Assembly (NCBI GenBank): GCA_934457235.1 | Contig: CAKSHT010000145.1 | Location: 1-5,279 of the forward strand | From: an uncultured Oscillospiraceae bacterium | GTDB lineage: Bacteria > Bacillota > Clostridia > Oscillospirales > Ruminococcaceae | Length of the DNA stretch: 5,279 nt | Direction of reading: 5' to 3' | Part shown: positions 1 to 5,279 of the stretch, one piece after another | Layout: every line of letters begins with the position of its first letter | How positions within the stretch are numbered: the stretch's first letter is position 1 | Notes under the pieces: generated by a model | Database searches by the model: none | The model's input: only the letters and a program-made list of their open reading frames with translations | Told to the model about the DNA's origin: nothing | Made by a program: the position numbers and the translations under genes

Positions 1-374
1 TGTTCGCGGTGGGATTTATTCCGGAATATCTCGACCCGCTGGCGAACGCCCTCGTTTCGTTCGTGTGCGCGCTCCAGGTAGAGACGTTCCATAAGATACA
101 CGGTCAGCCCTACGCCAGCACGATGTGCATAGGAAATATGCGCAGCGGCATGGAGTCGCTGTGCGCTTACTTCCGCAATCGCGACCGCGAAACGCTGGCA
201 AAGGCGCTGACGTACTTCGGAGTCATCGGAGTATTCGCGGCGGGCGCAGGTCTGGGCAGCGTGCTTTCCACGATGATAGGTCACGGGATAATCTGGGTAT
301 GCTGCGGGCTGCTGTTTATAAGCTTCTGTCTGATGTTCATTCACGAGCAGCAGGAACATGACAATAACCGCTGA
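1..374 (+). CDS. DUF1275 (YoaK-like) family membrane protein, C-terminal part
   Basis: Partial gene: the reading frame is open from the left edge (first full codon at base 3) and stops with TGA at 372-374, giving the last 123 residues. I see three hydrophobic stretches (around LANALVSFVCALQ, the Gly/Ala-rich FGVIGVFAAGAGLGSVLS, and GIIWVCCGLLFISFCLMF) and a short charged end. The stretch with YASTMCIGN followed by MRSG, after the FVCALQVETF helix, matches my recollection of the conserved second half of DUF1275/YoaK proteins, which are integral membrane proteins of unproven function. It ends 39 nt before atpB on the same strand and so may be co-transcribed with the atp genes; it occupies the place where atpI often lies, but it does not resemble AtpI. 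Family assignment is fairly sure; function is unknown. Confidence 0.8.
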   Translation, partial: FAVGFIPEYLDPLANALVSFVCALQVETFHKIHGQPYASTMCIGNMRSGMESLCAYFRNRDRETLAKALTYFGVIGVFAAGAGLGSVLSTMIGHGIIWVCCGLLFISFCLMFIHEQQEHDNNR

Positions 375-382
375 ATGCGGTT
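366..382 (+). other. Small inverted repeat across the DUF1275 stop codon
   Basis: AACCGC (366-371) and GCGGTT (377-382) are perfect reverse complements separated by a 5-base loop that holds the TGA stop. This could form a 6-bp RNA hairpin. It is followed by an A/T-rich run (CATATATAG) but not by a T tract, so it is not a convincing intrinsic terminator. It may be a weak attenuator, a stability element, or chance. Confidence 0.35.
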
Positions 383-400
383 CATATATAGAGAAACAGA

Positions 401-406
401 AAGGAG
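401..406 (+). promoter_or_regulatory. Ribosome binding site that sets the atpB start
   Basis: AAGGAG lies 7 nt ahead of the ATG at 414. An in-frame ATG at 375 would add 13 residues (beginning MRFIYRE) but has no Shine-Dalgarno sequence before it and abuts the previous stop codon, so 414 is preferred. Confidence 0.8.
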
Positions 407-413
407 AAAGTAT

Positions 414-1253
414 ATGAGCAAAAGAAAACGTGCGGTATTCATCGTCGTATGGGTCGCACTGATGGTCGTTGTGCTCGCCGCGGCGCTCGTTGTGGGCGGC
501 AGCGGTGAGTCGGAGTCCATCAAGGTGGTCATGCGCGACGCTGTTCTGCACGGTACAAACAAGGTGAGCCTTTTCGGGATAAAGGAGGTCAACCCCGCGT
601 ACATATCCTCGCTGATAGTGTGCGGAGTTCTGCTTATCGCGGCGGCTGTCATCAGAATCTTCGTGATACCAAGATTCAAGATGGTGCCGGGCAGGTTCCA
701 GATGATCCTTGAACAGCTTGTCGGATTTTTCGATAATCTCGCAAAGACCAGCAGCCCGCACAGGAATTCGTTTCTGGGGGCGTATGTGTTCGCGGCGGGA
801 GTTTATATCTTCGTCGGAACGCTGTTTGAGCTTTTCGGAATACAGGCTCCCACCACCGTCGGAGGTACGATATCGCTCCCCGCTCCGCTGTCGGATATCA
901 ATGCGGCGATAATGCTCGGCTGCCTGTCATATCTGGTTATACTCAGCGGTGGTATCGCGGGCGCAAAAATCAAGGGCGTGGGACGTACCCTCAAGGAATT
1001 CTCGCTGCCCATTTCAATGAGCTTCCGTCTTTTCGGCGCGCTGCTCAGCGGCCTGCTGGTAACGGAGCTGGTTTATTACAACATCAGCCTGAGCTTCGTG
1101 CTTCCGGTTTTCGTGGGCATTATGTTCACGCTGCTGCACGCGCTTATCCAGGCATATGTACTGACTATGCTGACGGCGATGTTCTACGGCGAGGTTTCAG
1201 AACCCCCGCTTAAATCAGCAAAAAAGCTGATTTCCAAATCAACAAACAAATAA
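414..1253 (+). CDS. atpB: F-type ATP synthase subunit a
   Basis: 279-residue polytopic membrane protein, the stator half of the ion channel in Fo; it passes ions to and from the c ring. A basic start (MSKRKR) is followed by a first membrane helix at about 8-27. The PLSDIN motif (158-163) is the counterpart of the conserved PT-DLN region. SMSFRLFG (201-208) contains the essential arginine R205 (E. coli R210), and HALIQAYVLTMLTAMFYG (242-259) is the last helix, with Q246 matching E. coli Q252. Oddities: the usual asparagine of RLFGN is alanine (A209), and the positions of E. coli E219 and H245 read as L214 and T239, while a Glu (E218) and a His (H242) sit nearby. The C-terminus is lysine/serine-rich (KSAKKLISKSTNK) and its codons form a perfect hairpin. 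It is the first gene of the atp cluster; stop to atpE start is 38 nt. Family assignment is firm. Confidence 0.95.
   Translation: MSKRKRAVFIVVWVALMVVVLAAALVVGGSGESESIKVVMRDAVLHGTNKVSLFGIKEVNPAYISSLIVCGVLLIAAAVIRIFVIPRFKMVPGRFQMILEQLVGFFDNLAKTSSPHRNSFLGAYVFAAGVYIFVGTLFELFGIQAPTTVGGTISLPAPLSDINAAIMLGCLSYLVILSGGIAGAKIKGVGRTLKEFSLPISMSFRLFGALLSGLLVTELVYYNISLSFVLPVFVGIMFTLLHALIQAYVLTMLTAMFYGEVSEPPLKSAKKLISKSTNK
1212..1233 (+). repeat. Perfect 8-bp hairpin in the 3' end of atpB
   Basis: AAATCAGC (1212-1219) and GCTGATTT (1226-1233) are exact reverse complements around a loop of six A. It lies inside the last codons of atpB, about 20 nt before the stop. The downstream sequence is A-rich and not T-rich, so it is not an intrinsic terminator. 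It could be an mRNA processing or stability structure between atpB (one copy per enzyme) and atpE (many copies per enzyme). The structure is seen directly; the role is inferred. Confidence 0.5.
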
Positions 1254-1291
1254 TAAATTACAATGAACAATAGTTATTGGAGGAAACAACC
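1254..1291 (+). promoter_or_regulatory. A/T-rich atpE translation initiation region
   Basis: The 38-nt gap before atpE has 11 G/C bases (29%), with only 4 in the 25 nt ahead of the Shine-Dalgarno site, in an otherwise GC-rich window. GGAGG (1279-1283) is 8 nt ahead of the ATG at 1292 and decides that start over the in-frame TTG at 1277, which overlaps the site. An imperfect hairpin is possible: CAAT (1261-1264) with ATTG (1276-1279), and AAC (1266-1268) with GTT (1273-1275), with one bulged G and an AATA loop. In E. coli an A/U-rich leader boosts atpE translation to supply the many c subunits; a similar role here is an inference. Confidence 0.55.
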
Positions 1292-1678
1292 ATGAAGAGA
1301 TCTGTAAAGAAATTAGTAGTATGCGGTATCGTTGCGCTGATGGTATGCGCACTGTGCAGCCTGGTGGCTTTCGCTGCGGCTGACAAGCCCGAACCTGCTC
1401 CCGCTGACGGCACCAGCGTTTCTGAGGAGGTCCAGACCGACAGCGCCGCTGATTCCACCGGCAGCAAGGCTATCGCAGCAGGTATCTGCGTAGGTATCGC
1501 GGCATGCGGCGCCGGCATAGGCATGGGTCTTACGACTGCGAAGTCAGCTGAGGGTATCTCACGCCAGCCTGAGGCTGCCGACAAGATACGTGCCAGCATG
1601 ATGCTTGGTCTGGTATTCATCGAGACCGCTATCATTTACGCCCTGGTAGTTGCTATACTTATCATATTCGTACTGTAA
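1292..1678 (+). CDS. atpE: F-type ATP synthase subunit c with signal peptide and acidic N-terminal linker
   Basis: 128-residue rotor-ring subunit (proteolipid), well above the usual 70-90. Residues 1-30 look like a signal peptide: basic KRSVKK, a hydrophobic core (8-28), then an AFAAA cleavage-like site. Residues 31-59 are a Pro/Ala/Ser linker with seven acidic residues. The standard hairpin follows: helix 1 (about 60-83) with the GAGIGMG glycine pattern, the polar loop RQP at 91-93 that binds the central stalk, and helix 2 (about 101-128) with the ion-binding carboxylate E111, then T112 and Y116. Relative to Ilyobacter Na+ rings, the Gln32 position is M78 while Glu, a hydroxyl residue and Tyr are kept, so the coupling ion is uncertain. 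It is well supplied with GGT glycine codons (6 of 11), which may reflect high expression. The subunit identity is firm; processing is predicted only. Confidence 0.95.
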   Translation: MKRSVKKLVVCGIVALMVCALCSLVAFAAADKPEPAPADGTSVSEEVQTDSAADSTGSKAIAAGICVGIAACGAGIGMGLTTAKSAEGISRQPEAADKIRASMMLGLVFIETAIIYALVVAILIIFVL

Positions 1679-1683
1679 GGGGG
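1677..1683 (+). promoter_or_regulatory. Ribosome binding site of atpF, overlapping the atpE stop
   Basis: AAGGGGG begins within the TAA stop of atpE (1676-1678) and lies 7 nt before the atpF ATG at 1691. The overlap suggests atpF translation follows closely on atpE. Confidence 0.65.
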
Positions 1684-1690
1684 TAATTTT

Positions 1691-2164
1691 ATGGGGATCC
1701 CTCTGAATGTAGACTGGCAGCAGATTCTGCTGCACCTGTTCAATTTCATCATTCTCGCCGGCGGTCTGTGGCTGCTGCTCTACAAGCCGGTGAAGAACTT
1801 CATGGCTAAGCGCGAGGCTTACTACAAGGATATGGACAAGGCTGCGAACGACAAGCTCGCCGCCGCCGAGGAAGAGCAGCAGAAGTACTCCGGGCTTATC
1901 GCAAAGGCTCAGGACGAAGCCGCCGATATCAAGAAGAAGGCTATGGCTGACGCTGACGCCGCCGCAAAGGCTCATATCGCCGACGCAGAGCAGGAGAAGC
2001 AGCGCATGATAGACGACGCAAGAAAGGCAGCCCAGGCGGAGAAGAACAAGATCCTCCAGGAAGCAAACGCGCAGATAGAGGACATGGTATCCGCGGCTGT
2101 GGACAAACTGCTTGTTCCTGCGGGCAGCGCGTATGACAGCTTTGATGATTCCGGAAAGGAGTAA
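1691..2164 (+). CDS. atpF: F-type ATP synthase subunit b (peripheral stalk)
   Basis: 157 residues, normal for b. A single N-terminal membrane helix (about 11-31, ILLHLFNFIILAGGLWLLLY) precedes the conserved KPVKNFM segment and then a long Ala/Lys/Glu/Asp-rich helix (about 35-135) of the right-handed coiled-coil dimer type. The end, with IEDMVSAAVDKLL followed by a short acidic tail, corresponds to the part of b that contacts the C-terminal domain of delta. Only one b gene is present, so a homodimer is expected. No atpH follows: its stop is 6 nt ahead of the next start, and that next protein begins with a delta-like domain, which would be the natural partner of this C-terminus. Confidence 0.95.
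   Translation: MGIPLNVDWQQILLHLFNFIILAGGLWLLLYKPVKNFMAKREAYYKDMDKAANDKLAAAEEEQQKYSGLIAKAQDEAADIKKKAMADADAAAKAHIADAEQEKQRMIDDARKAAQAEKNKILQEANAQIEDMVSAAVDKLLVPAGSAYDSFDDSGKE
2155..2161 (+). promoter_or_regulatory. Ribosome binding site that sets the atpA fusion start
   Basis: AAAGGAG sits in the last codons of atpF and is 9 nt ahead of the ATG at 2171. It supports translation from the start of the delta-like segment, not from an internal start at the conventional alpha N-terminus. Confidence 0.75.
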
Positions 2165-2170
2165 TGACTG

Positions 2171-3946
2171 ATGACAGAACACGAGATCAGAAAAGTCGAG
2201 GTCGAAGCGTTCATTTACAGCCGTGAAACTCCCACGGACGAACAGCTTAAAAAGGTCCGGGAATTCCTGGAGAAGAAATACAACGCCGCCGTTGCCGTTA
2301 TCCCGAAGCATGACGACAGCGTGCGCGACGGCTTCCGCATTGAAATAGGAACCTCCACCTACAAGTGGAACCTCGACCGCATATTCGACTGGAGCGCCGA
2401 GGGACGCGCGAAGCAGCTCAAGGAGAGCATAACCGAGGCTATCCGCGGCAAGCAGGACGTCCTGCCGATGATACGCCAGGCTATCGAGGATTTCGAGCCG
2501 ATTCCGCGGGACGAGGAGGTCGGAACCGTCCTCACCGTCGGCGACGGAATCGCGACGATAAGCGGCCTGGAGGACGCGGAGTACGGCGAGATACTGCTGT
2601 TTGAATGCGGTATCAAGGGCATGATACTCGACCTCAAGGAGGACGAGATAGGCTGCGTTATCTTCGGCGACGAGAGCGAGATAACCGAGGGCAGCATGGT
2701 GCGCCGTACGAAGAAAGTCGCCGGTATCCCGGTAGGCGAAGCGTTCATGGGACGCGTAATAAACGCCCTCGGCGAGCCGGTGGACGGAAAAGGTGCGATA
2801 GCCCAGGAGGATTACTACCCGATAGAGAACCCTGCGCCCGGCATCATCGACCGTCAGCCGGTAAACCGCCCGATGGAAACGGGTCTGCTTTCCATAGACT
2901 CCATGTTCCCGATAGGCAGAGGTCAGCGTGAGCTGATTATCGGCGACCGCCAGACCGGTAAGACCGCGATCGCACTGGATACTATCCTTAACCAGAAGGG
3001 CAAGGGCGTTGTGTGTATTTACGTTGCCATCGGTCAGAAGGCGTCGTCAGTCGCGCAGCTTGCCGAGAACCTCCGCAGGCACGGCGCGATGGATTACACG
3101 ATAATCGTCAACGCCACCGCGAGCGACTCCGCGACATTACAGTACATCGCTCCGTACTCCGGCTGCGCGATGGGCGAGTTCTTCATGAACCACGGCAAGG
3201 ACGTATTGATAGTATACGACGACCTGTCAAAGCACGCAGTCGCTTACCGTACGCTGAGCCTCCTGCTGGAGCGCTCTCCGGGACGTGAAGCGTACCCCGG
3301 CGACGTATTCTACCTGCATTCACGTCTGCTGGAGCGTTCCGCGCACCTTTCCGACGCCCTCGGCGGCGGCAGCATGACCGCCCTCCCGATTGTCGAAACA
3401 CAGGCGGGCGACGTTTCCGCGTATATCCCTACGAACATAATCTCCATCACTGACGGTCAGATATTCCTTGAGAGCGACCTGTTCCACTCCGGTCAGCGCC
3501 CGGCGGTCAACGTCGGACTTTCAGTATCGCGCGTCGGCGGCGCGGCTCAGACCAAGGCTATGAAGAAAGCCACCGGCGCTATCCGTCTGGATCTCGCACA
3601 GTACCGCGAGATGGAGGTGTTCATGCAGTTCTCCAGCGACCTGGACGAGACCACCAAGAAGCAGCTGCGTTACGGTCAGGGACTTATGCGCCTGCTCCGC
3701 CAGAAGCAGTACAATCCCTATAAGCAGCACGAGCAGGTGATCCTGCTGACCGCCGCTATGGGACATGTGTTCCAGGACGTTCCGGTGGATAAGATACCGC
3801 AGTTCGCCAGGGATATGCTGGACGCCGCGGCGGCTGAGATGCCCGATCTCTGCGAGAAGATAGACCGCACCAGCGAAACCTCCGAGGAGGAGAGAAAGTC
3901 CCTGCTGGAATTCGCACAGCGCTTCCTGGAGCGTAACGGCGGTTAA
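2171..3946 (+). CDS. atpA: F-type ATP synthase alpha subunit with fused delta C-terminal-like domain
   Basis: 591 residues against about 500-513 for ordinary alpha. Residues about 7-87 resemble the C-terminal domain of delta/OSCP (separate entry); the alpha part begins near residue 95 with the N-terminal helix and the beta barrel ([14 protein letters not shown], 115-128). The nucleotide domain has Walker A GDRQTGKT at 258-265 (E. coli 169-176, an 89-residue shift), Walker B VLIVYDD at 345-351, and the arginine finger R454 in SVSRVGG. The helical C-terminal domain runs to the end. Alpha binds non-catalytic nucleotide and forms the alpha3-beta3 head with AtpD. The reading frame is uninterrupted across the junction. 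Spacing is 6 nt after atpF and 11 nt before atpG, leaving no room for a separate atpH. The alpha identity is certain; the delta homology is from by-eye alignment and is strong. Confidence 0.96.
   Translation: MTEHEIRKVEVEAFIYSRETPTDEQLKKVREFLEKKYNAAVAVIPKHDDSVRDGFRIEIGTSTYKWNLDRIFDWSAEGRAKQLKESITEAIRGKQDVLPMIRQAIEDFEPIPRDEEVGTVLTVGDGIATISGLEDAEYGEILLFECGIKGMILDLKEDEIGCVIFGDESEITEGSMVRRTKKVAGIPVGEAFMGRVINALGEPVDGKGAIAQEDYYPIENPAPGIIDRQPVNRPMETGLLSIDSMFPIGRGQRELIIGDRQTGKTAIALDTILNQKGKGVVCIYVAIGQKASSVAQLAENLRRHGAMDYTIIVNATASDSATLQYIAPYSGCAMGEFFMNHGKDVLIVYDDLSKHAVAYRTLSLLLERSPGREAYPGDVFYLHSRLLERSAHLSDALGGGSMTALPIVETQAGDVSAYIPTNIISITDGQIFLESDLFHSGQRPAVNVGLSVSRVGGAAQTKAMKKATGAIRLDLAQYREMEVFMQFSSDLDETTKKQLRYGQGLMRLLRQKQYNPYKQHEQVILLTAAMGHVFQDVPVDKIPQFARDMLDAAAAEMPDLCEKIDRTSETSEEERKSLLEFAQRFLERNGG
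2189..2431 (+). other. Delta/OSCP C-terminal-like domain within AtpA
   Basis: AtpA residues about 7-87. Against my recollection of E. coli delta, VEVEAF matches [26 protein letters not shown] matches [33 protein letters not shown] matches DKSVIAGVVIRAG; and [14 protein letters not shown] (74-87) matches GSVRGRLERLADVL, with an insertion of about eight residues (near 65-72) before the last helix. This is the whole delta C-terminal domain, which in E. coli contacts the end of subunit b. The N-terminal helical bundle of delta (about 105 residues), which normally binds the alpha N-terminus, is not encoded here. The join to alpha falls at about residues 88-94. Confidence 0.85.
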
Positions 3947-3951
3947 GGCGG
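3945..3951 (+). promoter_or_regulatory. Moderate ribosome binding site of atpG
   Basis: AAGGCGG overlaps the last two bases of the atpA stop codon and lies 6 nt ahead of the ATG at 3958. It is a weaker match than the other sites in the operon, so atpG translation may depend partly on ribosomes finishing atpA. Confidence 0.5.
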
Positions 3952-3957
3952 TGCGCT

Positions 3958-4878
3958 ATGGCTAACACGAAAGAGATTAAGGATCGTATCAAGAGCGTCC
4001 GGGATACTCAGAAGATAACCAACGCGATGTATCTGATAGCCTCCACGAAAATGCGCAAGGCGAAATCCGAGCTTGACCACACGCGCCCCTATTTCGAGGC
4101 GATAAAGGGCGAGATAAAGCGTATCTTCCGTACCGCAAAGGAAGTGGAGAGCCAGTATTTCTACCCTGAGGACAGCATGCACACGCTGACCGGCACCTAC
4201 GCCTGCCTGGTAGTCACCGCAGACAAGGGCCTTGCCGGAATGTACAACCAGAACGTTATCCGCGAGGCTGAAAAGCTCCTTAAGGAACACCCGGACACCA
4301 AGCTGTTCGTGGTCGGAGAATACGGCAGGCAGTATTTCGCGCACTATAATATACCGGTGGAGCGCAGCTTTCTCTATACCGCACAGAATCCTACTATGCA
4401 GCGCGCGAGGGAGATAAGCTCCATTCTGCTGGAGATGTTCGAAAAGCGCGAGGTGTGCAAGATATTCGTGGTTTATACGGATATCCGCAACGGAATGTTC
4501 GAGGAGGCGAAGTCCGAAAGACTTCTGCCGTTCCACCGCAGGACGTTCGCGGACAATACCACCGAAAAGGCGATAACAAAGCCGTTTGAATTCACTCCGT
4601 CAGTCAATGCGGTGCTGGATACTCTGGTGCCGAGCTACGTTTCGGGCTACATCTACAGCGCGCTCGTCGACAGCTTCTGCGCGGAACAGAACGCCCGCAT
4701 GACTGCGATGGATTCCGCAAACCGGAATGCAGAAAAGCTGCTGGGCGAATTATCCGTGCAGTACAACCGTTCGCGGCAGGCTGCGATAACCCAGGAGATA
4801 ACCGAGATTTCCTCCGGCGCAAAGGCGCAGAAGAGGAAGCTTGCAAAGAAGAAAAGTGAGGAGGCGTGCGGACATTGA
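3958..4878 (+). CDS. atpG: F-type ATP synthase gamma subunit with basic C-terminal tail
   Basis: 306 residues, slightly long for gamma (about 285-295). This is the central shaft that turns inside alpha3-beta3 and sits on the c ring. The N-terminal helix has the family pattern KEIKDRIKSVRDTQKITNAM (5-24), followed by the STKMRKA segment. The Rossmann-like middle has VVTADKGLAGMYNQN (85-99; the second glycine of the usual LAGGYN is methionine, M95). The C-terminal helix, with SRQAAITQEITEISSGA ending at residue 288, is the usual end of the protein. Residues 289-306 are extra and lysine-rich (K289, K292, R293, K294, K297-K299), ending EEACGH. The gene starts 11 nt after atpA and overlaps atpD by 4 nt. 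Identity is firm. Confidence 0.95.
   Translation: MANTKEIKDRIKSVRDTQKITNAMYLIASTKMRKAKSELDHTRPYFEAIKGEIKRIFRTAKEVESQYFYPEDSMHTLTGTYACLVVTADKGLAGMYNQNVIREAEKLLKEHPDTKLFVVGEYGRQYFAHYNIPVERSFLYTAQNPTMQRAREISSILLEMFEKREVCKIFVVYTDIRNGMFEEAKSERLLPFHRRTFADNTTEKAITKPFEFTPSVNAVLDTLVPSYVSGYIYSALVDSFCAEQNARMTAMDSANRNAEKLLGELSVQYNRSRQAAITQEITEISSGAKAQKRKLAKKKSEEACGH
4859..4864 (+). promoter_or_regulatory. Ribosome binding site for the UUG start of atpD
   Basis: AGGAGG lies inside the last codons of atpG, 10 nt ahead of the TTG at 4875, and supports that unusual start. The next in-frame ATG (4923) would remove the first 16 residues of the conserved N-terminal beta barrel. Confidence 0.7.
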
Positions 4879-5279
4879 GTACAGGTAAGATAACACAGAT
4901 CTCAGGACCGGTAATAGATTGCATGTTCGCCCCGGGCGAACTGCCTAAAATAAAAGAAGCGCTGACGGTAAACGTAAGAGGAAAGCAGCGCGTTATGGAA
5001 GTCGCACAGCACACCGGCAAGGACAGGGTCCGCTGCATACTGCTGGGCGCAAGCGAGAACCTCGCAAGAGGAATGGAAGTGACTTCGACCGGAAGATCCA
5101 TCAGCGTGCCGGTCGGCGACCGCACCCTGGGACGTATGTTTAACGTCCTCGGCGAGCCGATAGACGGCGAGGGCGACATCGCGGACGGCGAGCGCTGGGA
5201 GATACACCGCAAGGCTCCCGGATTCGAGGAGCAGCAGCCAGTTGCGCAGGTACTGGAAACCGGTATCAAGGTAATAGAC
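4875..5279 (+). CDS. atpD: F-type ATP synthase beta subunit, N-terminal part
   Basis: The first 135 residues are in the window; the frame is still open at the right edge. Beta carries the catalytic nucleotide sites of the head. The start is TTG within a TTGA overlap with the atpG stop, giving (M)STGKITQISGPVID, which fits the usual beta beginning. The N-terminal beta barrel runs to about residue 80, then the start of the nucleotide domain with SVPVGDRTLGRMFNVLGEPID, followed by the HRKAPGFEEQQ region and the conserved ETGIKVID at the window end. Walker A (GGAGVGKT in the family) would lie just outside. Overlap with atpG suggests translational coupling. Nothing unusual is seen in the visible part apart from the UUG start. 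Epsilon (atpC) would be expected further downstream. Confidence 0.95.
   Translation, partial: MSTGKITQISGPVIDCMFAPGELPKIKEALTVNVRGKQRVMEVAQHTGKDRVRCILLGASENLARGMEVTSTGRSISVPVGDRTLGRMFNVLGEPIDGEGDIADGERWEIHRKAPGFEEQQPVAQVLETGIKVID

Noticed and set aside
358..392. Possible atpB promoter: ATGACA (358-363) with an A/T-rich TATATA (385-390)
   Set aside because: The spacing of 21 nt is too long for a normal -35/-10 pair and the better-spaced hexamers match poorly.
375..413. Longer atpB starting at the ATG at 375
   Set aside because: No Shine-Dalgarno sequence precedes it, and the ATG at 414 has AAGGAG at a good distance; the extra 13 residues do not look like a subunit a N-terminus.
1212..1253. 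Intrinsic terminator between atpB and atpE
   Set aside because: The hairpin is real but is followed by an A-rich run with no T tract, and it lies within an operon whose genes must be co-expressed.
2164..2226. 20-codon frame starting at the ATG that overlaps the atpF stop (TAATG)
   Set aside because: It is out of frame with atpA, only 2 nt from the Shine-Dalgarno site, and encodes nothing like the missing delta N-terminal domain.
1559..2311. 250-codon open frame on the minus strand opposite atpE/atpF/atpA
   Set aside because: It lies across three clear genes on the other strand and its Leu/Val-rich product reads as the complement of Lys/Glu/Asp/Ala codons of the coiled coil; no family is recognisable.
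2171..2460. The AtpA extension as a mis-called start within atpF or intergenic DNA
   Set aside because: The frame is open throughout, has its own ribosome binding site, and the translated segment aligns with a known domain from end to end, so it is coding.
3943..4536. 197-codon open frame on the minus strand opposite atpG
   Set aside because: Shadow of a certain gamma gene; no recognisable protein family.
4604..5269. 221-codon open frame on the minus strand opposite atpG/atpD
   Set aside because: It covers the end of gamma and the start of beta, is rich in Ser/Pro/Arg as expected of an antisense frame, and has no recognisable motif.

Overview
The window is the front part of an F-type ATP synthase (atp) operon, all on the + strand, preceded by the 3' end of an unrelated DUF1275-type membrane protein gene. 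The order is 'DUF1275 (partial) - atpB (a) - atpE (c) - atpF (b) - atpA (alpha, with a delta-like N-terminal domain) - atpG (gamma) - atpD (beta, cut by the window end). Gaps are very short (39, 38, 12, 6 and 11 nt, then a 4-nt overlap), so one transcript is likely. There is no non-coding stretch over 300 bases and no RNA gene, mobile element or CRISPR array that I can see.

The host is probably a fairly GC-rich anaerobic Firmicute, most likely a Clostridia/Oscillospiraceae (Ruminococcus-like) bacterium. This rests on strong AGGAGG-type Shine-Dalgarno sites, a UUG start, the style of the DUF1275 and AtpE proteins, and the tight operon. It is an inference from recalled family resemblance, not a search result.

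The genes build one rotary machine. AtpB and the AtpE ring form the membrane ion channel and rotor, AtpF is the peripheral stalk, AtpA and AtpD form the catalytic head, and AtpG is the central shaft. Epsilon (atpC) would be expected just past the window.

The striking point is the stator. No separate delta gene (atpH) lies between atpF and atpA, where it normally sits. Instead the alpha subunit carries about 89 extra N-terminal residues that align well with the C-terminal (b-binding) domain of delta and run directly into the normal alpha N-terminus. The helical N-terminal domain of delta, which normally grips alpha, is missing. This looks like a delta-CTD::alpha fusion that replaces a non-covalent joint by a covalent one, and it raises a stoichiometry puzzle, since there are three alphas per head.

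Other departures from the textbook enzyme are: an AtpE with a signal peptide and an acidic linker ahead of the usual hairpin; unusual residues around the essential arginine of subunit a and at the c-ring ion site; a basic C-terminal tail on gamma that would emerge near the modified stator; and two or three small RNA hairpins flanking atpB and preceding atpE.
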